Shown: one piece after another, positions 51,587 through 61,586 of the stretch
Position numbering within the stretch: position 1 is the stretch's first letter
How the letters are laid out: each line of letters opens with the position of its first letter
Position numbers and translations under genes: made by a program
Notes under the pieces: model-generated
What the model was told of the DNA's origin: nothing
Databases searched by the model: none
Seen by the model: the letters and a program-made list of their open reading frames with translations, nothing else
Source: CALABS01 sp050260775
GTDB taxonomy: Bacteria > Pseudomonadota > Alphaproteobacteria > Rhodospirillales > Magnetospirillaceae
Direction: 5' to 3'
Assembly (NCBI GenBank): GCA_050260775.1
Contig: JBLNCP010000029.1
Span: forward strand, 62,001 to 126,000
DNA length: 64,000 bases

Positions 51587-51933
51587 GCGCGGACGGGGGC
51601 GGGTACAGGCCGCCAACAACGCCTCCGGACAGCACAAAGCCCCGCGGGCGGGTCAGCGCTCATCGCGGGGCTGTTCGGTGCTGGGCCTCACGGGCCCTCA
51701 TGGTCGGCCGATGGCCGATAGACAGTCTTCAGTCTCTGCAAAGTCCTGGGCGCCGAGTGTGTCAGGCACCCTCACTCTTACCCGGCGGTGTCATGCCGTT
51801 CTGCATCCTCCTACCCGGTCTATTGTCCGCCGCTTGGCGGTCAACACTTACCGGATGTTTGGGTTGACTGACCGTACCGTCGTCCTCCGCTCTTATTTAC
51901 AGCCTCAGTATGCCAAATTGGCCCGGGGGAGTC
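51587..51933. other. Gene-free stretch with many hairpins; possible structured RNA
   Basis: No coding frame is convincing here and the base composition is lower in GC than its surroundings. Nested and tandem stems are visible: AGCCCCGCG/CGCGGGGCT (51638-51672), GGGCC-TCACG-GGCCC (51683-51697), CGGCC-GAT-GGCCG (51705-51717), CCGC-CTTG-GCGG (about 51827-51840) and GTCAA/TTGAC arms (about 51840-51866). The pattern suggests a noncoding RNA, more likely on the minus strand where a stem followed by CTTTGTGCT could end it. It does not match tmRNA, RNase P RNA, SRP RNA or tRNA motifs that I can recall. Confidence 0.4.
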
Positions 51934-51967
51934 AAGAAAACGAAAGGGGCGCCGTTGGGCGCCCCTT
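51934..51967 (-). terminator. Rho-independent terminator of clpA
   Basis: On the minus strand a 10-bp stem AAGGGGCGCC/GGCGCCCCTT with a 4-base loop leads into TTCGTTTTCTT, 36 bases after the clpA stop. Confidence 0.9.
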
Positions 51968-52002
51968 GGGTCAAACCGTGGCCAGGCCTGGCGTCGTCGC
52001 GG

Positions 52003-54297
<2,295 letters not shown>

Positions 54298-54315
54298 AGG
54301 GCATTCCTTCCAGGG

Positions 54316-54648
54316 CTATTCCTTTTCGATGGTGCATTGCAGCGGATGTTGATTCTGGCGCGCCAAGTCCATCACCTGGGTGACCTTCGTCTCCGCCACC
54401 TCGTATGTGTATACGCCGCAGACACCGACCCCGCGGGTGTGGACGTGCAGCATGATGCGCGTCGCCTCCTCGCGGGACTTGTTGAAAAAGCGCTCGAGCA
54501 CGTGGACGACGAACTCCATCGGGGTGTAGTCGTCGTTCAGCATCAGCACCTTGTACATCGCCGGCTTCTTTGTTTTCGGCCGGGTCTTGATGACCACGCC
54601 GGTTTGCGTGCCGTCGTCGTTGCGCTTGTCGTCTCGATTGTCGCTCAT
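54316..54648 (-). CDS. clpS: Clp adaptor protein ClpS
   Basis: A 110-residue adaptor. The N-terminal 30 residues are polar and disordered; the folded part starts MYKVLMLNDDYTPMEFVVHVL, whose Asn-Asp-Asp holds the N-terminal amino group of N-end-rule substrates, and later HTRGVGVCGVYTYEVAETK forms the rest of the pocket and the ClpA face. It delivers proteins with destabilising N-terminal residues to ClpAP and blocks other substrates. It is first in the clpS-clpA unit. The N-terminal tail can engage ClpA. Confidence 0.95.
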   Translation of the reverse strand: MSDNRDDKRNDDGTQTGVVIKTRPKTKKPAMYKVLMLNDDYTPMEFVVHVLERFFNKSREEATRIMLHVHTRGVGVCGVYTYEVAETKVTQVMDLARQNQHPLQCTIEKE

Positions 54649-54762
54649 AGTTCCGCATGCATGGGTGTTGCCCTCGATACACGCCTATCATATTGGGAGC
54701 GCATGCCGGGGGAAAAGGCCCCTGTTGCACGGATCGAAGGGCGAGGGGGCCACTCGACGAAC

Positions 54763-54793
54763 AACGGCCCGGCAGGGGTCCCGCCGGGCCGTT
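54763..54793 (-). terminator. Probable terminator of the phasin gene
   Basis: On the minus strand an 11-bp perfect stem AACGGCCCGGC/GCCGGGCCGTT with a 9-base loop, followed by GTTCGTCG. The T tract is weak. It ends the phasin message about 30 bases after the stop. Confidence 0.6.
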
Positions 54794-54824
54794 CGTCAGG
54801 GGGGCGGGTACGCGGAGGTCCCGC

Positions 54825-55331
54825 TCAGGCGGCGGTCTTCACCAGGCGGTCGAACGCGGCGTGGACGCGGGCGTTGATTGGCGCCAGCGCCTCCTCGACC
54901 AGCTTGGTCGACAGGTCCGACAGCCGGCTGCCCTCGGCGATCGCCTTGTCGAGCTGGGCCTTGGCCAGGCTGGACTGGATGTCGACGAGGTCGCGCAGCG
55001 TCCGGGCGGCCATCAGCTGGCGCGACGCCTCCATCGACTGCTCGACGGTCTCCTGGGCGAGGCCGAACACCGCCTGGCTCAGTTCGGTCAGCCCGCGGGC
55101 CAGCACGGCGCTCGCCTGCGACACCGCCTCGGCGGACTCGCGCGCCGTCTGCAGCGCGTCCTCATATCCCTTCATCACCTGGACGTTGGCCTTGGCGGCG
55201 GCGTCCTGGGAGGTCTTGACCATCGCGTCGACGGTCTGCTTGCCCGCGGCGACCGCGTGCTCGATCTGGGCGGCGGGCTGCGGGGCGATGGCGGCCGCCG
55301 CGGCGGCCTGCTTCACTTTCGCGGGAGGCAT
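54825..55331 (-). CDS. Phasin-family PHA granule protein
   Basis: A 168-residue helical protein. The alanine-rich start (about 1-30), long amphipathic helices with KTSQDAAAKANVQVMKGYED and the repeated heptad-like pattern to the end match the phasin family. Phasins coat polyhydroxyalkanoate granules and control their number and size in the cytosol. AAGGAG lies upstream of the ATG. Two PhaR-like boxes lie in the upstream region in inverted order, as expected if the PHA-responsive repressor PhaR controls it. It has its own terminator. Confidence 0.88.
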   Translation of the reverse strand: MPPAKVKQAAAAAAIAPQPAAQIEHAVAAGKQTVDAMVKTSQDAAAKANVQVMKGYEDALQTARESAEAVSQASAVLARGLTELSQAVFGLAQETVEQSMEASRQLMAARTLRDLVDIQSSLAKAQLDKAIAEGSRLSDLSTKLVEEALAPINARVHAAFDRLVKTAA

Positions 55332-55387
55332 TTCAATAAGGCTCCTTGGTATCGGACCGGCTTGGAAACGGCGCGCCTGGGGGGCGC

Positions 55388-55403
55388 ATGCTGCAATGCA
55401 ACA
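55388..55403 (+). promoter_or_regulatory. PhaR-like box 1
   Basis: ATGCTGCAATGCAACA in the phasin upstream region, 57 bases before its start. Its core TGCTGCA-N-TGCA matches the palindromic kind of site bound by PhaR proteins. Confidence 0.55.
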
Positions 55404-55447
55404 TACGCCCTTTATGCGCCGCCGCGTACACCGGAGTCAATATCGCT

Positions 55448-55463
55448 TTGTGCAGTGCAGCAT
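55448..55463 (-). promoter_or_regulatory. PhaR-like box 2
   Basis: Read on the minus strand ATGCTGCACTGCACAA, the same motif as box 1 in opposite orientation, 44 bases away. It lies 117 bases before the phasin start and 22 bases from the lipoprotein stop. Confidence 0.55.
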
Positions 55464-55484
55464 AAGTGTAAGGTCCGGGCGGGC

Positions 55485-56156
55485 CTAGCCTACAAGTCCG
55501 TTGCGCCCGACCTTCAGCGTGAAATTGGGCACCTCGTTGCGGCGCGCCTTCTGCTCCCACATCGGGTCGAACGGCACCGGCTTGGGGGCGTTGACCGCCA
55601 CCCCGGTGTCGTCCAGCTCGAACAGCCGGGCGGGGAAGCTCAGGCGGTCGAAGGCCGGCGACGGGGCCTTCCAGGCGGTGAAGGCGTAGCGGCCGTCCTT
55701 GCACATGGCCGCCGTCCAGAAATACGAGCGGGCCGGCAGCTCCAGCCCGACCGGCGGCGGCTCGAACATGCCGCTGGCGGCGAAGGCGGCCACCAGGCTC
55801 TCGTACGCCGCCGCGTCCAACTGGCGCCGCGACGTGGCGGCGCGCCAGGGCTCGAGGATGTCCGGGGCGGTGAGCGGCTCGACCCCGGGATGTGTGACAT
55901 TGGCCACCAGGACCCGGCGCAGCCCGTCCAGCTCATAGATCCTTAACTGCTCGTCGTAGATACCGTTGTAGACCACACGGTAGCGGTCCGGCGTGCCCGG
56001 GGCGCAGCTGGCGCGGATGTCCTCACCCTCGATGAACGAGAACCAATGGAACTTGCGGGTCAGCGGATTGCCGATGTCGCCACCCTGATAGGCGCAACCG
56101 CTTATGGCGAAAAGTCCCAGCACTACGGCAGTCATACGGGCAGGGAATGACGGCAT
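55485..56156 (-). CDS. Hypothetical lipoprotein
   Basis: A 223-residue protein with a signal (1-21) ending in LFAISGC, a lipobox that would attach it to a membrane. The rest is a mixed alpha/beta domain with aromatic residues (WFSFIEGEDIRASC, DRYRVVYNGIYDEQLRIY) and no known motif. Two cysteines beyond the lipobox could form a bond. GAGGAAA precedes the ATG at 56156; a longer frame upstream has no site. The gene is divergent from the D,D-carboxypeptidase gene and ends near the phasin upstream region. Function unknown. Confidence 0.78.
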   Translation of the reverse strand: MPSFPARMTAVVLGLFAISGCAYQGGDIGNPLTRKFHWFSFIEGEDIRASCAPGTPDRYRVVYNGIYDEQLRIYELDGLRRVLVANVTHPGVEPLTAPDILEPWRAATSRRQLDAAAYESLVAAFAASGMFEPPPVGLELPARSYFWTAAMCKDGRYAFTAWKAPSPAFDRLSFPARLFELDDTGVAVNAPKPVPFDPMWEQKARRNEVPNFTLKVGRNGLVG

Positions 56157-56334
56157 GTTCGGTTTCCTCGATCGATAGCCGCAGGAGAATCGAGCGTGCC
56201 GATCCGTTCTAGTCACCGCGATATTCGCGCACGCCGTTCGGACACCAGCGCAAGCCGGAAATTCGACCTCTTGCAGCCTGGGCAAAGTAGACAGGAATCT
56301 TCAAATTCTTTATCGTGCGCCGCTACTCTATACG

Positions 56335-57633
56335 ATGTCGAAATCCAAGGGAAAGGTCGAGAGATTGCACGCGACCCGTAACGTCATTGGATTCGGGGCG
56401 GGCCTGATCGCCCGCCGGATCCTGTTGGCCGTCCTGGGCCTCGTCCTGACCATCGGCGTGGCGGCTTCCGCGCAGGCCAGGGTCTACTCCCATATCGTGA
56501 TGGACGCCGATACCGGCGAGGTGCTGCACGCCGAGAACCCGGACGCGCACAGCTACCCGGCGTCCCTGACCAAGGTGATGACGCTGTACCTGCTGTTCGA
56601 CGCGCTCGAGCAGGGCCGCGTGTCGCTCAGCACGATGATGCCGGTGTCGCTGCATGCGACCCAGCAGGCCCCCTCCAAGCTCGGCCTCAAGGTCGGCGAC
56701 CGCATCAGCGTCGAGGACGCGGTGCTGGCCCTGGTCACCAAGTCGGCCAACGACGTCGCGGTGGTGATCGCCGAGGCGGTCGGCGGCGACGAGGACAGCT
56801 TCGCCGAGATGATGACCAAGAAGGCGCACGCGCTCGGCATGGCCAGCACCACTTACCAGAACGCTTCCGGCCTGCCCGACGGCGGCCAGATCTCGACGGT
56901 GCGCGACCAGGCGCTGCTCGCCCGGGCCCTGGTCCGCCAGCACGCCCGCTACTACCACTATTTCTCGACGCGGCAGTTCCGCTGGCAGAACCAGCCGATC
57001 TCTACCCACAACCGCCTGATGCTGCGCTACCAGGGCGCCGACGGCATCAAGACCGGCTACATCAACGCCTCGGGCTTCAATCTCATCGCCTCGGCCAAGC
57101 GCGACGGCCACCGCATCATCGGCGTGGTGTTCGGCGGGCAGACGGCGGCGTGGCGCGACAACCGCATGGCCCAGATCCTGGACAAGGGCTTCGCCCGCCT
57201 TCGCGGCGAGGCCGTCGACATCCGCTCCGCCTCCGTCGACCACAAGGACCGTGCCGAGCTCGACAGCCTGGTGGCCTCCGCCAAGGGCATCAAGCCGGCC
57301 ATGGCCAAGACGGCCAAGCCCACCAAGGTGGCCTCGGGGCGCGGCGGCCGCGACGACGAGGCCCGCGGCTCCGGCGATGCCGATCCCAGCTCGTGGTCGG
57401 TGCAGGTCGGCGCCTTCGGCGAGTACGACCCGGCGCACAAGGCGGCGGCCCAGGCGGCCAAGAAGCTGGGCGGCCTGCTGGCGCACGCCTCCATCAGCGT
57501 CAACAAGGGCAAGCAGGGCCATCAGCAGGTCTACCGGGCCCGCCTGACCGGCTTCACCGAGGACGAGGCCCGCGCCGCCTGCCGCAAGCTCGCGCGCGCC
57601 AAGAAGGCCTGCTCGGTGGTGCAGCCGAGCTGA
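56335..57633 (+). CDS. D-alanyl-D-alanine carboxypeptidase with SPOR domain
   Basis: A 432-residue penicillin-binding protein of the S11 family. A membrane or signal segment covers about 28-47. The active site shows Ser77 and Lys80 in SLTK, SAN at 137-139 and KTG at 239-241. Residues 350-430 form an SPOR domain (WSVQVGAFGEYDPAHK), which binds denuded glycan strands at the division site. It trims the terminal D-alanine of peptidoglycan stems in the periplasm. A clear terminator follows. A Lys/Ala-rich linker joins the two domains. Confidence 0.93.
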   Translation: MSKSKGKVERLHATRNVIGFGAGLIARRILLAVLGLVLTIGVAASAQARVYSHIVMDADTGEVLHAENPDAHSYPASLTKVMTLYLLFDALEQGRVSLSTMMPVSLHATQQAPSKLGLKVGDRISVEDAVLALVTKSANDVAVVIAEAVGGDEDSFAEMMTKKAHALGMASTTYQNASGLPDGGQISTVRDQALLARALVRQHARYYHYFSTRQFRWQNQPISTHNRLMLRYQGADGIKTGYINASGFNLIASAKRDGHRIIGVVFGGQTAAWRDNRMAQILDKGFARLRGEAVDIRSASVDHKDRAELDSLVASAKGIKPAMAKTAKPTKVASGRGGRDDEARGSGDADPSSWSVQVGAFGEYDPAHKAAAQAAKKLGGLLAHASISVNKGKQGHQQVYRARLTGFTEDEARAACRKLARAKKACSVVQPS

Positions 57634-57660
57634 CCGTCGAGGGACCGGCGACCGTTGCCA

Positions 57661-57689
57661 AACCCCCGCTCCGGCGGGGGTTTTCTTTT
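57661..57689 (+). terminator. Rho-independent terminator of the D,D-carboxypeptidase gene
   Basis: AACCCCCGC and GCGGGGGTT form a 9-bp stem with a TCCG loop and a TTTTCTTTT tail. Confidence 0.92.
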
Positions 57690-57702
57690 GGGCTGACGAC
57701 TG

Positions 57703-57796
57703 GTCATCCCGACGACCGAAGGGAGGAGGGACCTCGTCCGGCTCCGCCCGTGACGGTGTCCGCCAGACGAGGTCCCTCGCGGGCGCTCGGGAAGAC
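57703..57796. repeat. 94-bp intergenic palindromic element, family B
   Basis: Starts GTCATCCCGACGACCG and ends GGCGCTCGGGAAGAC, with GAGGGACCTCGTC and GACGAGGTCCCTC arms. The terminal GGGATGAC is changed to GGGAAGAC. Confidence 0.83.
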
Positions 57797-57809
57797 AGGG
57801 AGGCAGGAC

Positions 57810-59153
57810 TCAGAACAGCTCGATGTCGTCGTGGGTGGCGGCGGCGACCTTGGTGCCGGTGACCTCGGCGTGGACGGCGCGCTGGGCGTACATCACGTAG
57901 CTGCCCAGCATGGCGTCCAACTGGGCGTCGACCTGGCCGATCTCCAGGTGGGCGGCGGGGTCTTTCAGGGCCTTGGCCAGCGACCGGTTGCACTCGTCCA
58001 GCCGGCCGAGGGCGGCGACCACCTGCTCCATCTGCTGGCGCACGATATCCTGGAACTGGATGTTGCCGGCCGCTTGCAGGATCAGCCCGTGCACCGTCTT
58101 GCTCTGGCCGTCGGCGGCGGCGATGACGTCCTTCAGGTAGTTGGTCAGCTGGTCGTAGCCCTCGACGGCGCCGAGCAGCTGGTCGCCGAAGGATTCGAGG
58201 GTGCTGATCTCGCTCTGCGAGCGGCTGGCGTCGATGTGCTCGACCAGGAACGCGCCGATCACCGTATCCAGCTGGCCGAGGCCCTTGTGGATCTGTTCCG
58301 CCGCCGCCATGGTCTGGCGGGACAGGGCGCGGACCTCGTCGGCGACCACGCCGAAGCCCTTGCCGGCCTCGCCGGCGCGGGCGGCCTCGATGGCGGCGTT
58401 CAGGGCCAGCAGGTTGGTCTGGTTGGCGATGCCTTCGATGGTGCCCAGCACGCCGTTGAACGACTTGATGTAGTCGGTGATGGCGGCGAATTGCTGGCGC
58501 GTCGCCTCGATGTCGCTCTTGCGCGCGTCGACGTAGCGCCGCATCTCGGCGACGAAGGTGTGGTTGGCCTGGATGCGGTCCTTGGCCTCCTTGATGATCG
58601 CGTCCGAGCGTTCGCCGGAATTGAGCAGGAAGTCGGTCAGCTCGCGGGTGCGGGCGTTGATGGTGCCCAGGCGCTCGAGGATGTTGGTGGCCGACTGCTC
58701 GGTGAAGGCGATGGAGCCGTCGATCTGGCGGCGGAGGATCTCCTCGACCTTGGAGAACTTGTCGATCTCGCCGGCGATCATCTGGGCGCGGGCGCGCGCG
58801 TCCTCGGAATCGGCCCGCAGGCGGGCGCGCTCCTCGACCAGCGCCGCGACGCGGGCCTCGTCCCAGCTCTCGCCGCCGATTTCCAGCGTGTCCTGGCGGT
58901 CGACCACCTCCTGCCGGGAGAAGGGGCCGTAGAGCACCGTCGCGGTGGCCACCGCGCCATAGGCCAGCACGATGGTCACCACCGTGCCGATGGCGTCGAG
59001 AAAGCTCTGGGTGATGCCCAGGAACGCCATGCCCTGGTGGAAGTAGTGCTGCAGAAACAGGACGGCGAGGAAGGCGGATACCGCCGTCGCCACCATGACC
59101 CCCACCTGGAAGCGCACAAAGCCGCCGTGAAGGATAATTCGCGTCGGCTTCAT
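57810..59153 (-). CDS. Methyl-accepting chemotaxis protein without a periplasmic domain
   Basis: A 447-residue receptor. Two membrane helices (about 14-34 and 52-72) are joined by a short loop, so there is no outside sensor. The cytosolic part is a long helical stalk and a signalling domain with tip IEGIANQTNLLALNAAIEAA and EAGKGFGVVADEVRALS. After it, NIQFQDIVRQQMEQVVAALG resembles the C-terminal segment found in many MCP-like proteins. It may sense an internal signal such as redox state or membrane energy. GGGAGGTGGG precedes the ATG; the longer upstream frame is not supported. Confidence 0.9.
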   Translation of the reverse strand: MKPTRIILHGGFVRFQVGVMVATAVSAFLAVLFLQHYFHQGMAFLGITQSFLDAIGTVVTIVLAYGAVATATVLYGPFSRQEVVDRQDTLEIGGESWDEARVAALVEERARLRADSEDARARAQMIAGEIDKFSKVEEILRRQIDGSIAFTEQSATNILERLGTINARTRELTDFLLNSGERSDAIIKEAKDRIQANHTFVAEMRRYVDARKSDIEATRQQFAAITDYIKSFNGVLGTIEGIANQTNLLALNAAIEAARAGEAGKGFGVVADEVRALSRQTMAAAEQIHKGLGQLDTVIGAFLVEHIDASRSQSEISTLESFGDQLLGAVEGYDQLTNYLKDVIAAADGQSKTVHGLILQAAGNIQFQDIVRQQMEQVVAALGRLDECNRSLAKALKDPAAHLEIGQVDAQLDAMLGSYVMYAQRAVHAEVTGTKVAAATHDDIELF

Positions 59154-59197
59154 TCCCACCTCCCCTCGTGGAGCAGCCTCAGGTCCCCGGCGGCATC

Positions 59198-59689
59198 CTA
59201 CTTCTTTCCGGAGCGCGGCGCGAGGCCCGGTCTCGGGTGAGTGCCGCTGTACGGGCTGGATTTGGCGATGCCCCGCAGCACCCGCTCCATGTGCAGGCGG
59301 GCCTTCGGCAGGAAGGTGCGCTTGTGGCGGCGCTGCCACTGGTCCAGTCGCCATGGCCGCCGGTCGGGCGCCACCTTGGGCCGGGACATGAACACGTGGG
59401 CCATCACCTTGCGCCCGCTCGCCTGCACCTGGATCGGCTGCAGGGTGTATTCCCATCCCTCGTAGACCTGCAGGCGGTGCAGGCTCACGGCATCGACGCC
59501 GGTGACCAGGGTGCCTTCCACCCATCCGGATGCGTGCGCCAGCAGCATGGGATAGTGGCGCCCCGCGATGAAGACCCGCCGGAATCCTTGGGCGATGGCC
59601 GGCTCGACCTGTTCCGGGTGGACGTCACGCCCCATCACCAGGGCGCGCACCTCCGGGTCCATCAACGTGCCGAAAAAGAACAGGTTCAT
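59198..59689 (-). CDS. Gamma-glutamylcyclotransferase-like (AIG2/GGCT) protein
   Basis: A 163-residue GGCT-fold protein. The N-terminal LFFFGTLMDPEVRAL carries the FGTL form of the YGxLR motif, and VYEGWEYTLQPI near residue 75 holds the acidic residue position. The C-terminal 60 residues are basic and extra to the fold. Family members cyclise gamma-glutamyl groups or act on gamma-glutamylamines; the substrate is unknown here. Start ATG is 44 bases from the following MCP start on the same strand, so it may be co-transcribed. Confidence 0.85.
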   Translation of the reverse strand: MNLFFFGTLMDPEVRALVMGRDVHPEQVEPAIAQGFRRVFIAGRHYPMLLAHASGWVEGTLVTGVDAVSLHRLQVYEGWEYTLQPIQVQASGRKVMAHVFMSRPKVAPDRRPWRLDQWQRRHKRTFLPKARLHMERVLRGIAKSSPYSGTHPRPGLAPRSGKK

Positions 59690-59792
59690 TCCGCCCTCAT
59701 TTCACTGCGTGCGCAAGGCGCCAGCATCGCAATGAAATAGGGAGCGGAATAAAGGGTCAAGCGATTGGGTAGGATGCAGGGGCGGGGTTGCC

Positions 59793-60062
59793 TCAGTTTC
59801 CCCGGTCCTTGCTTCCGTTGTGCAGCTTCTCGCCCCCCGGCCGCCGCCAAAGCCCGGGGTCCAGGGCCTCTTCGACTTGCAGCGGAGGATTGATCCGCTT
59901 GTCGGAGTGGCTCGCCTGCTCGACGGCACGACGGAACTCGGACTCGATCTCGGCGCGGGCGCGGGCGAAGCATTCCTGCTCCGAGCACGGGGCGCGGCCT
60001 TCGGCCTCCCAGATGCGGTAGGCACGCCGGCGGACTTCATCGTCATCGATGTTCATGGCCAT
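59793..60062 (-). CDS. DUF2934-family small protein
   Basis: An 89-residue protein. The DUF2934 core is seen near residues 8-50: RRRAYRIWEAEGRAPCSEQE, then helix AEIESEFRRAV. The motif RAYxIWExEGRP is widespread in alphaproteobacteria, sometimes in stress-related genes; its function is unknown. Three ATGs are possible; the one chosen has GGAGG at 5 bases. The C-terminal third is polar and disordered. It lies between the GGCT and hexose-phosphate mutase genes. Confidence 0.75.
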   Translation of the reverse strand: MAMNIDDDEVRRRAYRIWEAEGRAPCSEQECFARARAEIESEFRRAVEQASHSDKRINPPLQVEEALDPGLWRRPGGEKLHNGSKDRGN

Positions 60063-60147
60063 GACAGCCTCCATAATCACCCTTCTTGAACAGTCAAGAT
60101 GAGGTGGCTGTTCCGCCGCGCCGTACAATAACTGGCCGTTTGTCGGG

Positions 60148-61536
60148 CTAATGTCCGGCCGAGGGCGGGGTGATGCCACTGGCAGCCAGTTGCCCCTCCA
60201 GGGCGGCGCGCACCCGCTTAAGGCCATCCACGGTGGTGGCCTCGCAGCGGGCGACCAGGACCGCCTGGGTGTTGGACGGGCGCAGCAGCCACCAGCCGTC
60301 GTCGCTCTCCACCCGCACGCCGTCGAGGGCATTGACCCGGGCGCCTGCGGCGGCCAGGCGGTCGCGGACCTCGGCCACCACCTGGAACTTGCGTTCGTCG
60401 GGGCAGTCGAAGCGCATCTCGGGGGTGTTGACCATGTGCGGCAGGCGGTCGCGGCGGTGCGCCAGGGTCTCGCGATCCCAGCGCGACACGATGCCCAGCA
60501 GGCGGATTGCGGCGTAGGGGCCGTCGTCGAAGCCCCAATAACGGTCGGCGAAGAAGATGTGGCCGCTCATCTCGCCGGCCAGCAGGGCGCCGGTCTCGGC
60601 CATCTGCCGCTTGATCAGCGAGTGTCCGGTCCGTCCCATCAACGCATGGCCTCCCATGCGCTGGACCTCGTCGAAGAAGACGCGCGAGGCCTTGACGTCG
60701 GCGATCACGGTGGCGCCGGGGCGTGCCTTCAGCAGGTCCTCGGCCAGGATCACCAGGATCTGGTCGCCCCACAGGATGCGGCCTTCGTTGTCGACGACCC
60801 CGATGCGGTCGCCGTCACCGTCGAAGGCGATCCCGAGGTCGGCCTGTTCCGCCAGCACGGCGTCCTGCAGATGGCGCAGGTTGTGGGGCTCGGTGGGGTC
60901 GGGATGGTGGTTGGGGAAGGTCCCGTCGATGTCGCCGAACAGCAGGCGGTGGCGGCCGGGCAGCGAGCGCAGCAGGGCGGCCAGGACCTCGCCGGTGGCA
61001 CCGTTGCCGGCGTCCCACACCACCTTGAGGTCGCGGCGGCCGTCGTAATCCTCCAGCAGGCGTTCGACGTATTCGGCGAACACGGTGGTGTCGTCGAGGA
61101 CGCGCCCTTCGCCGGCCACCAGGTCGCCCTCGGCGGCGATGCGCCCCAGGTCCTGGATGTCGCGGCCGAAGAACGGCTTCCCCCCCAGCACCATCTTGAA
61201 CCCGTTGTGCGACGGCGGATTGTGCGAGCCGGTCACCATGATGGCGCCGTCGGCGGCGCGCACCTGCGCCGCGAAATACAGCATGGGCGTGGGACCGCGT
61301 CCCACCCGCCGCACGGTGCAGCCGGTGGCGGCCAGCCCGTCCACCAGGGCGGCGGCGAGGTCGGGGCTGGACAGGCGGCCGTCCCAGCCGACGCAGACCA
61401 CCGCGCCGCCCGCCCGGCGCACGCGGGTGCCGAAGGCCCGGCCGATGGCGTAGGCGTCGACCGCGAACAGGGTGTCGCCGACGATGCCGCGGATGTCGTA
61501 TTCGCGCAGGATGCTCGGGTGGAAGCTGTGGGACAT
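60148..61536 (-). CDS. Phosphomannomutase/phosphoglucomutase
   Basis: A 462-residue alpha-D-phosphohexomutase. Four domains are marked by TGSHNPPSHNG (phosphoserine), DGDGDRIG (metal), GEMSGHIFF (sugar) and RPSNTQ (phosphate), with LREYDIRGIVG at the N-terminus. The enzyme interconverts the 1- and 6-phosphates of mannose and glucose, feeding GDP-mannose and polysaccharide synthesis. GGAGAGGAG precedes the ATG at 61536. The next gene upstream on the same strand is pgm, 50 bases away, so both sugar-phosphate mutases may be made together. Confidence 0.93.
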   Translation of the reverse strand: MSHSFHPSILREYDIRGIVGDTLFAVDAYAIGRAFGTRVRRAGGAVVCVGWDGRLSSPDLAAALVDGLAATGCTVRRVGRGPTPMLYFAAQVRAADGAIMVTGSHNPPSHNGFKMVLGGKPFFGRDIQDLGRIAAEGDLVAGEGRVLDDTTVFAEYVERLLEDYDGRRDLKVVWDAGNGATGEVLAALLRSLPGRHRLLFGDIDGTFPNHHPDPTEPHNLRHLQDAVLAEQADLGIAFDGDGDRIGVVDNEGRILWGDQILVILAEDLLKARPGATVIADVKASRVFFDEVQRMGGHALMGRTGHSLIKRQMAETGALLAGEMSGHIFFADRYWGFDDGPYAAIRLLGIVSRWDRETLAHRRDRLPHMVNTPEMRFDCPDERKFQVVAEVRDRLAAAGARVNALDGVRVESDDGWWLLRPSNTQAVLVARCEATTVDGLKRVRAALEGQLAASGITPPSAGH

Positions 61537-61586
61537 CGGCTCCTCTCCGGCGCCCACCCGCTGGCCAGAGTGCGAGGGGGCGGCCT

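Noticed and set aside
51587..51933. RNase P RNA, tmRNA, SRP RNA or 6S RNA
   Set aside because: A stretch with AAAGTCC and GGGC looks a little like RNase P, but other conserved regions are missing; no tmRNA tag (ANDN...), SRP tetraloop region or 6S closing stem was found.
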